Position numbers and translations under genes: made by a program. This document shows, piece after piece, positions 16,301-24,195 of a DNA stretch of 64,000 nt (position 1 is its first letter; every line of letters begins with the position of its first letter). The stretch is from Flavobacterium sp. (GTDB taxonomy: Bacteria > Bacteroidota > Bacteroidia > Flavobacteriales > Flavobacteriaceae), in the NCBI RefSeq assembly GCF_027531905.1, contig NZ_JAPZSU010000053.1:1-64000 (forward strand), written 5' to 3'. The notes under the pieces were generated by a model that was given only the letters and a program-made list of their open reading frames with translations, was not told the DNA's origin and made no database searches.

Positions 16301-17905
16301 TACCAAGAGCAGGTAATGCTTTTGTCCCAATCGTTGGCTGGTTTTACCAAAGGTGAGGCCGACGTTTTGCGTAAGGCAATGGGTAAAAAGCAAAAAGATG
16401 TATTGGACAAAATGAAGCCGAAGTTTGTGGAGCAAGCCGCTGCGAAAGGTCATGACGCAACGGTTTTGGAGAAGATTTGGAAAGACTGGGAAGCTTTTGC
16501 GAGTTATGCGTTTAATAAATCCCACTCCACTTGTTATGCTTGGATTGCGTACCAAACGGCTTATTTGAAAGCGCATTACCCTGCAGAATATATGGCTGCG
16601 GTACTTTCAAATAACATGAATGATATCAAACAAGTGTCGTTTTTTATGGAAGAATGTAAACGTATGGGATTACAGGTTTTGGGTCCTGATGTTAATGAGT
16701 CTTTCTATAAATTTACTGTAAATGAAGATTACGCCGTTCGTTTTGGAATGGGAGCCATCAAAGGAGTAGGTTCTGGTGCGGTGGCTACGATTGTAGAAAA
16801 CAGAAAAGACGGTAAATACAAATCCATTTTTGATTTGGCCAAACGCATCGATTTGAGAGCGGCCAATAAAAAGGCCATCGAAAACTTGGCTTTGGCAGGA
16901 GGATTCGATTCGTTTGAAGGTACTACAAGAGCGCAATATTTTCATGATGATGGCGATGGTATTACTTTTTATGAAAAAGCCATGCGTTATGGAGCGAAAT
17001 ACCAAGAGAATGAGAATTCCTCTCAAGTGAGTTTGTTTGGGGAAACCAGCGAAGTCCAAATCGCTGAACCCGTTGTGCCGCCTTGCGAAGATTGGAGCAC
17101 GATGGAGAAATTAGCCAAAGAGAAAGAGGTAGTTGGTATCTATATTTCTGGTCATCCGTTAGATGATTATAAATTTGAGATGAAATACTTCTGTAATGTT
17201 AGGTTAGAAGCGCTCAAGAATTTAGAGCAACATGTTGGAAAAAACTTGACATTTGCCGGTATCATTAATAATGTGCAACATCGCGTGGCGAAAAACGGAA
17301 AAGGATGGGGGATGTTTACCCTAGAAGGTTATGATGAAAATTTTGAGTTTCGAATTTTCGGAGAGGAATACCTGAAGTTTCGTCATTTCTTCATTCAAAA
17401 TAATTTTACCTATATAAAGATTCTTGTAAAAGAAGGTTGGGTGAATCAAGAAACTGGCAAAAAAGCTGAGCCAAGAATTCAGTTTGTTGAAGTGAAGCAA
17501 TTGCAAGATGTTTTAGAAGCTTATGCTAAAAAGCTTGTCTTGTTGTTGAATATTAGGGATATTGAAGCTGAATTTATCTATAAGCTCAATCAATTATTTT
17601 TGCAAAACAAAGGAGAACATACGGTGACGTTTGAAGTAATGGAGTTGGAACGAGTGCGACGAATGGTAGAAAGGACAACTGCAATAGAGGAAATAGAAGA
17701 TGCTGATTTTGTAGATACTAATGAAACGGATGAAGCAGAAAATCTCGAAAATCCTGTAGTGAATTCTACAACCAAAGTTGAGGAAATAGAAGAAATTAAA
17801 GTTGTGACCAAATTGGCTATGCCAAGCCGAAAAGTGAAAATAAAAATTTCGAATGAACTGTTGTTTGAGTTGGAAAAAATGCAAATTAACTTCAAATTGA
17901 ATTAA
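13361..17905 (+). CDS. dnaE: DNA polymerase III alpha subunit fused to a DnaQ-type exonuclease
   Basis: Replicative polymerase, 1514 residues. Residues 1-185 are a DEDD 3'-5' proofreading exonuclease: ExoI DTETTG (Asp6, Glu8), ExoII GQNVGFDVNIM, ExoIII HNATADVEAT. A PHP domain follows (HLHNHTQFS near residue 263), but the usual TDHGN becomes TDTGN (Thr near 299), so one metal-binding His is missing. The polymerase active site is PDIDIDFDDEGRGR (about 687-700). C-terminal parts include the helix-hairpin-helix region and an OB fold (LTFAGIINNVQHRVAKNGKGW). The tail after about 1400 is Glu-rich and variable. The upstream gap is 700 bp; no convincing promoter box was found. The fusion is typical of this lineage and means epsilon is delivered in cis. 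Confidence 0.95.
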   Translation: MYLIFDTETTGLPKRWGAPLSDTDNWPRCIQIAWQLHDDMGNLVEHQDYLVQPEGFNIPYDAERIHGISTELAQAEGIPLAEVLEKFNIALGKAKFIVGQNVGFDVNIMGCEFYRLGVASPMGEMLILDTCTEVTASLLKLPGGRGGKFKLPTLTELHQYLFDQPFAEAHNATADVEATTRCFLELIRKEVFTKEELEVEPIYFKEFQSKNPDPFPLIGLKHINLKKASDAIREQLKASGVLTDAPILTETEKKDFSAAAFAHLHNHTQFSVLQSTIAIGGLVAATAKNNFPAVAMTDTGNMMGAFHFVSAVMNHNKSASAKNKALVESGEEPTETEIKPIVGCEFNICDNHLDKTKKDNGYQVVLLAKNKKGYHNLAKMASIAYTAGFYYVPRIDRAIVEQYKEDIMVLSGNLYGEIPSKILNVGENQAEEALLWWKAQFGDDLYLEIMRHNQEDENRVNKTLIEFSQKHKVKLIATNNTYYLNKEDANAHDILLCVKDGEKQATPIGRGRGYRYGLPNQEYYYKSGEEMKKLFADLPDAIINIQEIVDKVEIYSLYRDVLLPKYDIPQEFVVPEDEVDGGVRGENAYLRHLTMEGAKRRYGEITESIQERLDFELLTISNSGYPGYFLIVQDFIAEARKMDVSVGPGRGSAAGSAVAYCLGITNIDPIKYDLLFERFLNPDRVSMPDIDIDFDDEGRGRVMDYVINKYGANQVAQIITYGKMATKSAIRDTARVLDLPLFEADRIAKLIPGMMPSKWNLARFISEKEEEVKKALRSDEFDSVKELIAIANGGDLAGETIQQAKILEGSMRNTGIHACGVIITPSDITNYVPVTTAKDSDLYVTQFDNSVAESAGLLKMDFLGLKTLTLIKDTVKLVKYRTGIQLDPDTFPIDDVKTYELFQRGETVGIFQYESPGMQKYMKDLKPTVFGDLIAMNALYRPGPLEYIPSFVRRKNGEEEIKYDLEACAEYLSETYGITVYQEQVMLLSQSLAGFTKGEADVLRKAMGKKQKDVLDKMKPKFVEQAAAKGHDATVLEKIWKDWEAFASYAFNKSHSTCYAWIAYQTAYLKAHYPAEYMAAVLSNNMNDIKQVSFFMEECKRMGLQVLGPDVNESFYKFTVNEDYAVRFGMGAIKGVGSGAVATIVENRKDGKYKSIFDLAKRIDLRAANKKAIENLALAGGFDSFEGTTRAQYFHDDGDGITFYEKAMRYGAKYQENENSSQVSLFGETSEVQIAEPVVPPCEDWSTMEKLAKEKEVVGIYISGHPLDDYKFEMKYFCNVRLEALKNLEQHVGKNLTFAGIINNVQHRVAKNGKGWGMFTLEGYDENFEFRIFGEEYLKFRHFFIQNNFTYIKILVKEGWVNQETGKKAEPRIQFVEVKQLQDVLEAYAKKLVLLLNIRDIEAEFIYKLNQLFLQNKGEHTVTFEVMELERVRRMVERTTAIEEIEDADFVDTNETDEAENLENPVVNSTTKVEEIEEIKVVTKLAMPSRKVKIKISNELLFELEKMQINFKLN

Positions 17906-17992
17906 TTTTTGGAGTTAAATAAATTGCATATTGTTGTTGATTTAACATTTAAAAAATCAAATTAAAGGTTGTTTTCTTAATTACAATATCAA

Positions 17993-18004
17993 GAAAACGT
18001 TTTC
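17993..18004. promoter_or_regulatory. Perfect 12-bp palindrome upstream of the outer membrane gene
   Basis: GAAAACGTTTTC is an even palindrome with a central CG, the shape of LacI-family operators. It lies about 60 bp upstream of the predicted start of transcription for the gene at 18082. Protein partner unknown. Confidence 0.35.
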
Positions 18005-18028
18005 GGAGCTACTGGTTTTGTTGCTCTC

Positions 18029-18058
18029 TTTGGAGTGTTGTAAATTATTATAAGTTTG
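18029..18058 (+). promoter_or_regulatory. Promoter of the outer membrane protein gene
   Basis: TTTG at 18029-18032, an 18-bp gap and TAAGTTTG at 18051-18058 fit the Bacteroidota consensus; the ATG is 24 bp further. Confidence 0.7.
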
Positions 18059-18081
18059 CAGCGTTAAACAAAATCAATATT

Positions 18082-18999
18082 ATGAAAAAGAATCTATTTT
18101 TATTAGGATTCGTTTTGATGGCCACTTCTATGATGGCGCAAACCGAAAAAAGCGAGAGTTGGTATTTTAAAATTGGCGGGTCTTATTTTAATCAGACAGC
18201 TTCTACAGAATTTCCAACAGTTGGAGGTAATGATGCTTTAAGCAAAGTGTATCAAGGAGGAAAATTAATATCTGAAGAAAGTATTACTGGGTCATTTGGA
18301 CAAGGATTTAGAACAGGTGTAACAGCTGGTTACCGTTTTAATGCTAGGTTAGGTGTTGAAATGGGTATTAACTATTATAGTAGTAATGAAAAGACAATGG
18401 CACAGACAGTTTCGGATTTGCCTATCACACCTACTGGAGTTTATAGTTTTAAATCAGTAGGGCAGATTACTGCTTTTGATTTAGCGCCATCTTTAGTGTT
18501 GTTTTTAGGAGAGCACAAAGGATTTGAGCCTTATACAAAAGTTGGAATCTTGGTTCCAATCCATGGTGATTTAGAAATTACTTCGGATGCCTACGCTCCA
18601 ATTGCGTTTAGTTCAACAGGTGTTCCTACTGCCTTTGGTAATGTGCATAGTGTTGATGTTGTAAAACCAAATCCAACGATTGGTTTTTCTGCCGTAATGG
18701 GGACTTCTTATAAAATTGGAAAAAAACTATCGGTTTTTGCTGAATTAGAATACCGCAATTTTACAGTACACGGAAAAACAAAAGAGACTACTGAATTTAA
18801 AGTAAACGGGAATGATGCTTTGGCAACAAGAACAAAAGCTCAAATTCATACCAATTATGTGGATAAATTGACTGCTAGCTCAAATAATAAATTAACTAAT
18901 CCTAATGGATTGGATAGTACTAAAGCAATGGATGAATTGAGTTCATACGTTGGAATTAGTGGTTTAGGGTTAACTTTGGGCTTGAAATACAGTTTGTAA
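18082..18999 (+). CDS. Outer membrane beta-barrel protein
   Basis: A 305-residue secreted protein. The signal peptide is MKKNLFLLGFVLMATSMMAQ with cleavage after the Ala-Gln junction usual in flavobacteria. The mature part alternates hydrophobic and polar residues in strands (YFKIGGSYF, GFRTGVTAGYRFNARLGVEMGINYY, SVFAELEYRNF) and ends with GLGLTLGLKYSL, an aromatic/hydrophobic last strand typical of barrels. It resembles porin-family/OmpW-like proteins generally; no specific function can be given. It is monocistronic, with promoter 18029-18058 and terminator 19026-19059. Confidence 0.75.
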   Translation: MKKNLFLLGFVLMATSMMAQTEKSESWYFKIGGSYFNQTASTEFPTVGGNDALSKVYQGGKLISEESITGSFGQGFRTGVTAGYRFNARLGVEMGINYYSSNEKTMAQTVSDLPITPTGVYSFKSVGQITAFDLAPSLVLFLGEHKGFEPYTKVGILVPIHGDLEITSDAYAPIAFSSTGVPTAFGNVHSVDVVKPNPTIGFSAVMGTSYKIGKKLSVFAELEYRNFTVHGKTKETTEFKVNGNDALATRTKAQIHTNYVDKLTASSNNKLTNPNGLDSTKAMDELSSYVGISGLGLTLGLKYSL

Positions 19000-19025
19000 T
19001 CCCATTCAGGAAACGATTATAAGGA

Positions 19026-19059
19026 AAAGAGTTGCTCGGATAGAGTAGCTCTTTTTTTT
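19026..19059 (+). terminator. Terminator after the outer membrane gene
   Basis: AAGAGTTGCTC pairs fully (two G-U pairs) with GAGTAGCTCTT and is followed by a run of T. Confidence 0.85.
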
Positions 19060-19109
19060 GGAAATAAGCACAAACAATGGAAGGATAGCCAAAACTAATT
19101 TGTAGATGC

Positions 19110-19139
19110 TTTGGGATTGATTTTTAATTCCTAAATTTG
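19110..19139 (+). promoter_or_regulatory. trxA promoter
   Basis: TTTG at 19110-19113, 18 bp, TAAATTTG at 19132-19139. The leader of about 60 nt contains GAGGAGGG, an unusually good purine-rich stretch for this phylum, though it lies more than 20 nt from the ATG. Confidence 0.65.
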
Positions 19140-19207
19140 AAGCTTATTAAAAAAATTAGCAACCGATACCCAAATCATCGAGGAGGGTTCATTTAAACAA
19201 ATAGAAA

Positions 19208-19525
19208 ATGGCTTTAGCAATAACAGATGCTACTTTTGAAGAAGTAGTTTTGAAATCAGACAAACCGGTAATGGTTGATTTTTGGGCAGCATGGTGTGGA
19301 CCTTGTAGAATGGTTGGACCAATCATTGATGAATTAAGCAATGAATACGAAGGAAAAGTGGTAGTAGGTAAAGTAGATGTTGATGCTAATCAAGAATTTG
19401 CTGCCAAATACGGAGTTCGTAACATTCCTACTGTTTTGGTTTTTCATAACGGAGAAGTTGTAGGTAAGCAAGTAGGTGTTGCTCCAAAACAAACCTATGC
19501 TGATAGTTTAGATGCTTTGTTGTAA
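19208..19525 (+). CDS. trxA: Thioredoxin
   Basis: Cytosolic disulfide reductase, 105 residues. The redox-active motif WCGPC lies in MVDFWAAWCGPCRMVGP (about residues 24-40), with the conserved cis-Pro in RNIPTVLVF and the C-terminal GVAPKQTYADSL helix. Length and motif are those of TrxA. It is monocistronic between its promoter (19110-19139) and terminator (19548-19577). Confidence 0.95.
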   Translation: MALAITDATFEEVVLKSDKPVMVDFWAAWCGPCRMVGPIIDELSNEYEGKVVVGKVDVDANQEFAAKYGVRNIPTVLVFHNGEVVGKQVGVAPKQTYADSLDALL

Positions 19526-19547
19526 TCTAACGATTAAGATATAAATG

Positions 19548-19577
19548 AAGGTTTGGCGAAAGTCAAGCCTTTTTTTG
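19548..19577 (+). terminator. trxA terminator
   Basis: AAGGTTTGGC and GTCAAGCCTT pair around a GAAA tetraloop, followed by seven T. Confidence 0.88.
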
Positions 19578-19619
19578 TGTCCAAAAGAAGTGTGTATTGC
19601 TTCCAAAAAGGGACTATGT

Positions 19620-19702
19620 GTCTCTCTAGCCCTGATGGGAGTGGCATCCTGTGGCGCTGGGGTTCAGCGCCACAGATATAACGGACAGCAGGAGCAATGG
19701 TG
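19620..19702 (+). ncRNA. Structured RNA, Flavo-1-like, copy A
   Basis: Conserved block CTAGCCCTGATGGGA (from 19626), then GGCATCC, then an 11-bp perfect stem CTGTGGCGCTG / CAGCGCCACAG (19649-19659, 19665-19675) with a GGGTT loop, then GATATA and GGACAGCAGGA. Copy B at 25221-25312 on the other strand has the same flanking blocks and the same loop but a different stem; five base pairs changed with pairing kept. That covariation supports an RNA. The layout resembles the Flavo-1 motif (RF01705) as I remember it. It lies between the trxA terminator and the DUF58 gene. Confidence 0.7.
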
Positions 19703-19767
19703 GTAAAAAAGCCTTTGTTTCTGCTTCAAAAAAAGAATTGAACGTTGATTTTTGATATATTTGGAAG

Positions 19768-20706
19768 ATGAAGATGGAAACACAAATAGATAAGATAAGT
19801 AAGTTTCAGCATTTGGAGCTGCTGGCGAATCAAGTCGTAGAGGGCTTTATTTCGGGGATGCATAAAAGTCCGTTTCATGGCTTTTCGGCAGAGTTTTCGG
19901 AACATAAAGTGTATAATTCTGGTGAAAGCACCAAGCATATGGATTGGAAGCTGTATGCCAAAACGGACCGGTTGTATACTAAGCGCTACGAGGAAGAGAC
20001 AAATTTGCGCTGTCATATTATAATTGATAATTCGTCGTCGATGCATTATCCAAAACTTAGTAGTGGGCAGTTGTTTTATGAAAATAAGATTGGTTTCTCG
20101 GTTTTGGCTTCGGCGGTATTGATGAATATTTTGAAAAAGCAACGCGATACGGTAGGTTTGAGTGTTTTTTCGGATTCGTATGAATATTATGCTCCTGAAA
20201 AAGGCAGTGAACGTCATCATAGAATGTTGCTGAATACGCTTGAAAATTTACTCGAAAATCAAACGCCAAAGAAAACTACCGATACAGTTACTTACTTGCA
20301 TCAAATTGCCGAGAAAATGCATCGTAGGTCGATGATATTGCTTTTTACGGACATGTTTCAGTCAGATGAGGTGAGTTTGTCGGAGGAGAAGTTATTTGCA
20401 GCCTTACAACATTTGAAACATAATAAGCATAAAGTGGTATTGTTTCATGTGATGGATTATAAAACGGAGTTGAATTTTGACTTTGATTCAGCGCCAAGAC
20501 GGTTCGTGGATTTGGAATCTGGAGAAGAAATTGCTGTTTTTGCCGATACTATTAAAGAATCCTACGAGAAAAAGATGCAAGATTACTTTGAAAAAGTAGC
20601 AATGACGTGTGCACAGAACAAGATTAAGTACATTCCGGTGAGTGTTGGTGAAAATTTTGAAAAAATTTTGACTACCTATTTAATTGAAAAACAAAACTTT
20701 GGATAA
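19768..20706 (+). CDS. DUF58 family protein (vWA-like)
   Basis: A 312-residue cytosolic protein with the DUF58 core: GFSAEFSEHKVYNSGESTKHMDWKLYAKTDRLYTKRYEEE near residues 38-77, followed by a MIDAS-like IIIDNSSSMHY (about residues 86-96), so a von Willebrand A fold with possible metal binding. DUF58 proteins usually accompany MoxR AAA+ ATPases and batA/batB genes; none is adjacent here. TATATTTG at 19756-19763 is a good -7 box but leaves almost no leader, so translation may begin at the second Met (19774). Role in envelope or stress assembly is inference. Confidence 0.85.
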   Translation: MKMETQIDKISKFQHLELLANQVVEGFISGMHKSPFHGFSAEFSEHKVYNSGESTKHMDWKLYAKTDRLYTKRYEEETNLRCHIIIDNSSSMHYPKLSSGQLFYENKIGFSVLASAVLMNILKKQRDTVGLSVFSDSYEYYAPEKGSERHHRMLLNTLENLLENQTPKKTTDTVTYLHQIAEKMHRRSMILLFTDMFQSDEVSLSEEKLFAALQHLKHNKHKVVLFHVMDYKTELNFDFDSAPRRFVDLESGEEIAVFADTIKESYEKKMQDYFEKVAMTCAQNKIKYIPVSVGENFEKILTTYLIEKQNFG

Positions 20707-20744
20707 TAATCGTTATTTTTATTGAAATTTTTTTTCAAAAACGC

Positions 20745-20774
20745 TTGGAAAACTAGAAATCTGTTGTATCTTTG
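20745..20774 (+). promoter_or_regulatory. tRNA-Asp promoter
   Basis: TTG at 20745-20747, 19 bp, TATCTTTG at 20767-20774; the mature tRNA begins 19 bp further. Confidence 0.7.
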
Positions 20775-20792
20775 CCACCGCAATAACGCAGA

Positions 20793-20866
20793 GGTTTGGT
20801 AGTTCAGTTGGTTAGAATACATGCCTGTCACGCATGGGGTCGCGGGTTCGAGTCCCGTCCAGACCG
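20793..20866 (+). tRNA. tRNA-Asp (GTC)
   Basis: A 74-nt cloverleaf without encoded CCA. Acceptor GGTTTGG pairs with CCAGACC (one G-T pair); the D arm holds AGTTGGTTAGA; anticodon stem CATGC/GCATG encloses CTGTCAC with anticodon GTC; the T arm is CGGGTTCGAGTCCCG; the discriminator base is G, an Asp identity element. Confidence 0.96.
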
Positions 20867-20876
20867 CAATATTGGG

Positions 20877-20907
20877 GAAAGCACTTCAGAGATGAAGTGC
20901 TTTTTTG
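20877..20907 (+). terminator. Terminator after tRNA-Asp
   Basis: AAAGCACTTCA and TGAAGTGCTTTTTT form a perfect stem around GAGA, followed by the T run. Confidence 0.9.
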
Positions 20908-21294
20908 CCCAAATACGGTATCTAAAATTAGTTGTGTTGTTTGCTACGACTTTGTAACTCGTAGCGCGGTTTAGTAGTTAGACCAATGAAAAGCTTTCCA
21001 CTTTGTGGATGGCTTTTTTGATTTTAGGACGTTTTATTTTTTTAAATCTACTCCAAAATTCGGATCAAGTTCAAAAGTTGGTGAATATTGATTCTGTTTT
21101 TTTTTTTTTTGAATTCTTTTTTAAAAATTTTTGAAACCATAATTTGAATAAACATCTATTCAAACAAAAAAAGGTTTTTTATTTTTCTACTAACAAAAAA
21201 GTATTACATTTAACACTTCAACGATAAAACAGTACACTTTATCTATTATTTGAAATATTTTACATAACTAAACGCGTTTTGAATTAAACTATTA
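20908..21294. other. 387-bp gap downstream of tRNA-Asp
   Basis: No gene. GCTACGA/TCGTAGC near 20943-20965 is a perfect 7-bp inverted repeat with a 9-nt loop. A second terminator-like hairpin, AAAGC-TTTCCAC/GTGGATGGCTTT at about 20990-21016, is followed by T. The remainder to 21294 is AT-rich leader of the next gene without a clear promoter box. Confidence 0.5.
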
Positions 21295-21861
21295 ATGAGT
21301 AATCTAGTAAGCCATTTTAAAAATTTAATCTCCAATGATTTGTTTTTGAGGATGTCTGTTTATTTAGATGAAAAAGACACTTTGTTAAGAAAAGCTATCG
21401 AGACGAGTATTTGTACGGTGTTAGTTGGTGTGGAAAAAAGCATTGATTTTCAAGGTCTTTTGCATTCATTAGACGAATTGGATGTGGTTGATGAGCAAGA
21501 AATGGATGGTTTACATTCAAGTGGTTTGTTGTTTTCGTCGGGGCAATTATTCTTGGACAAGCTTTTTTCAGCAAAAAAAGATAGGATTTCTGAAATGATT
21601 TCAAATGAAGTTTGTGTAAAAAGTGAAACAGCTCGAGCGATTTTGAATTTAGTTGCAATGGTAATATTGGCTAATTTAAAAAAAGAGCCTCCAAAGAATT
21701 TAAGGTCACTTTTGGAGTCCCAATCCCATACTTTGTATGGATACCTGCCAAGAGGTGTAAAACTTATTTTAGGGATCCCAAATGTTGACTATGGATCAAT
21801 ACATTTAAAAGAAAAGGAACGTGCGTTTTTTGGTTTTTCGTTTTTTCGTTCAAAAAAATAA
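21295..21861 (+). CDS. DUF937-like protein
   Basis: A 188-residue protein without signal peptide. Predicted helical throughout; the N-terminal helical repeats (LLRKAIETSICTVLVGVEKS) and the C-terminal LLESQSHTLYGYLPRGVKLILGIP closely follow the DUF937 pattern, in which a similar helix ends in a G-x-LPxGL-type turn. In other flavobacterial proteins DUF937 precedes an OmpA domain; here the OmpA part is absent. No known activity. It stands alone, with a bidirectional terminator at 21914-21944. Confidence 0.6.
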   Translation: MSNLVSHFKNLISNDLFLRMSVYLDEKDTLLRKAIETSICTVLVGVEKSIDFQGLLHSLDELDVVDEQEMDGLHSSGLLFSSGQLFLDKLFSAKKDRISEMISNEVCVKSETARAILNLVAMVILANLKKEPPKNLRSLLESQSHTLYGYLPRGVKLILGIPNVDYGSIHLKEKERAFFGFSFFRSKK

Positions 21862-21913
21862 TAATTTTATCAATATAGGTTTCTGATTTGTAGTTAATTA
21901 TAGTAACCATTGG

Positions 21914-21944
21914 AGGGATGTTGAGTTGTTCAACATCCCTTTTG
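21914..21944. terminator. Bidirectional terminator
   Basis: AGGGATGTTGA and TCAACATCCCT pair around a GTTGT loop, between two convergent genes (21861 plus, 21958 minus), with T-rich sequence on the plus side. Confidence 0.8.
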
Positions 21945-21957
21945 TTATATAACAAAA

Positions 21958-23718
21958 TTATTTTTTTTCAATCCAATGATTAATTTTACTCTCTAAAAGA
22001 GCCAAGGGCAAGCAACCTGATTCTAATACTTTTTCATGGTATTTTTTAATATCAAAAGCGCTGCCCAACTTGGTTTTTGCTTTTTCTCGAAGTTCTTTTA
22101 TTTTGAGTTGCCCCATTTTGTAGGATAACGCCTGTCCTGGAATGGCCATGTAGCGTTCTATTTCGGGGATGATGCTGGCTTCACTTTCTGCCTCGTTTTC
22201 TAGAGAATATTGGATGGCTTGTTCTCTGGTCCAACCTTTGCTGTGCAATCCTGTATCGACCACCAAACGGATAGCGCGATGCATTTCGTTGCCTAACATT
22301 CCGAAATATTGGTATGGGTCTTTATATAATCCTAATTCTTTACCTAAACTTTCGGTGTACAAAGCCCAGCCTTCTCCATAAGCACCAAACCAATTGTATT
22401 TTCTGAAATCAGGTAAATTAGTATTTTCTTGTTGTAGGGAAACCTGAAAATGATGTCCCGGGATAGCCTCGTGTAAAAACAAATCTTCGTCGCCATACAC
22501 ATTGTAGCTTTTCACGTCTGGAATAGGTACGTAAAAAATTCCTGGACGGCTACCATCGGCTGTACCTTGATTGTATTCGGCGCTGGCGGTTTTTTCACGA
22601 AAAGCTTCGGTTCTTCTTACTTCAAATTTGGTTTTGGGTTGTAATGAAAATAACTGATTGACTTTGGGTTCAATAACCTTATGAATACGATTAAAATTAG
22701 CAATCACTTGTTCAGGTTTAGTAAAAGGCATTAATTCTTTTTTGTTTCGCACTTCATCAAAAAAAGCCAATAAACTTCCTTTGAATCCCACTTGCGCTTT
22801 TACTTTTTCCATTTCCCCTCGAATTCTAGCTACTTCTTTCAATCCTAATTCGTGAATGGCTTCTGGAGAGGTGGTGGTTGTAGTCCACTGTTTGGCATAA
22901 CTGGCGTATAGATTTTTTCCAAACGAAAGGCTACCGATACCACTTGTAGCTCTTGAAGCAGGAAGGTATTCTGTTTTCAAAAAAGTGGTTATTTTTTGGT
23001 ATTTCGGAATCAGTTTTGTGGTAATAACCGCGCTGTATTTATTGGCAATGTCTTGTTTAGTTGTTGCTGAAAAAGTAGAAGGCATCAGTTTCACTGCAGA
23101 ATAAAATAGATTGTCCTCTATTTTGGCTGTAGGCATTTGTTCAAATTGAGGAATCATTTTTTGGGTTAAAGCTTTTGGTAATACTACTCCTTCCTTGATT
23201 CCTTTTTTCATATAGACCATTGCCGAATCAATCCATTGGCTGTATAATTCCATCCTTTTTAAGAAGTTGGTGTAATCTTTTTCGGTTTTAAAAGGTTGTG
23301 CTCCGGTGCCACCAGCCATTTGTCCGATTGTTAAATGAGTGCCTTCAAACTGACTCATAGGCATCAAATTAGTAGGATATTGTAGCATTTCCTTGCCCAT
23401 AGCAATTTCCCATTTTATGATTTCATAGCTGTTCAGCTCTTCTTCAGAAAGGATTGATGTGTCTATGGTGCTTAATGCCGTTTCGTATTTTTCATAAAAA
23501 GCTTCTTGCTTTTTTCGGTACGAATTCGTCATTTCAAACTGTAGTTGGTCGTTGTATTCATTTTGACCATTTTGCGTGGCACCAAGCGGATTCAAGACAT
23601 TTTTGTCGTCAAAGTAGCTCTTGGTAAGAGCAGTAAAATCGGTTGAGTTTGCTTCTTTTTTGCAGCTAATTAAAAATACAGTTAGCGTAAAAGTTAACAG
23701 GAATAGGTTTTTTTTCAT
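21958..23718 (-). CDS. DUF885 family lipoprotein, putative metallopeptidase
   Basis: A 586-residue envelope protein. The N-terminus MKKNLFLLTFTLTVFLISC gives a lipobox with Cys19. The zinc-binding segment is LHEAIPGHHFQVSLQQE (about residues 416-432), the HExxPGHH variant characteristic of DUF885; a downstream GEGWALYTESL supplies the second Glu. Family length is normal. Some DUF885 members cleave small peptides; substrate here unknown. It is a single minus-strand gene, convergent with the DUF937-like gene. Confidence 0.82.
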   Translation of the reverse strand: MKKNLFLLTFTLTVFLISCKKEANSTDFTALTKSYFDDKNVLNPLGATQNGQNEYNDQLQFEMTNSYRKKQEAFYEKYETALSTIDTSILSEEELNSYEIIKWEIAMGKEMLQYPTNLMPMSQFEGTHLTIGQMAGGTGAQPFKTEKDYTNFLKRMELYSQWIDSAMVYMKKGIKEGVVLPKALTQKMIPQFEQMPTAKIEDNLFYSAVKLMPSTFSATTKQDIANKYSAVITTKLIPKYQKITTFLKTEYLPASRATSGIGSLSFGKNLYASYAKQWTTTTTSPEAIHELGLKEVARIRGEMEKVKAQVGFKGSLLAFFDEVRNKKELMPFTKPEQVIANFNRIHKVIEPKVNQLFSLQPKTKFEVRRTEAFREKTASAEYNQGTADGSRPGIFYVPIPDVKSYNVYGDEDLFLHEAIPGHHFQVSLQQENTNLPDFRKYNWFGAYGEGWALYTESLGKELGLYKDPYQYFGMLGNEMHRAIRLVVDTGLHSKGWTREQAIQYSLENEAESEASIIPEIERYMAIPGQALSYKMGQLKIKELREKAKTKLGSAFDIKKYHEKVLESGCLPLALLESKINHWIEKK

Positions 23719-23766
23719 TTTGATTAGTTTAGAACAACCGTAAAGCTACTTTATTTTTTGTAAATA

Positions 23767-24129
23767 TTACCCGTGATAGACTCTCGAAGCGATAATTTTT
23801 TCATTTTTTACTTCCAAAACTTCAGCGACTAACAAATCTGTCTCGTTTTCTACCTTTCTTACATACTCCATAAATACTCGATCGCCATTGGCGGTAAGCG
23901 AAGTTACTTTGTAGTGTAAACTAGGAAGTCTTTCAAAAGCCTCTTGCCACCATGCCCTCAAGGCTTCTTTGCCCGAAATCAAACCGTTTGTTTCGGGTTG
24001 ATGGATTTTTAGCTTTGGACTAAAATGAACCGCTTCATCATCATATAGAGACAACAATTTTTCTAGTTCTTTAGTGTTAAAACAATCGAACCATTTGTAG
24101 GCTATGGAAATTAATTTTTCTGGAGTCAT
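23767..24129 (-). CDS. NTF2-like (SnoaL-type) protein
   Basis: A small 120-residue cytosolic protein of the NTF2/SnoaL alpha+beta cone fold: an N-terminal helix (AYKWFDCFNTKELEKLLSLYDDEAVHFSP), a helix with ALRAWWQEAFERLP and beta strands VFMEYVRKV and VLEVKNEKIIASRVYHG. Such proteins may be isomerases or binding proteins; residues do not decide. It lies between the RluB-type gene's terminator and the DUF885 gene and is probably transcribed alone. Confidence 0.75.
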   Translation of the reverse strand: MTPEKLISIAYKWFDCFNTKELEKLLSLYDDEAVHFSPKLKIHQPETNGLISGKEALRAWWQEAFERLPSLHYKVTSLTANGDRVFMEYVRKVENETDLLVAEVLEVKNEKIIASRVYHG

Positions 24130-24142
24130 AAATTTTTATAAT

Positions 24143-24177
24143 TAAAAAATCCCATTGCAATTGGATTGAAATGGGAT
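24143..24177 (-). terminator. Terminator of the pseudouridine synthase gene
   Basis: On the minus strand ATCCCATT and AATGGGAT enclose a 13-nt loop and are followed by TTTTT. Confidence 0.8.
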
Positions 24178-24195
24178 GGTTTAGTAGTTACTTTG

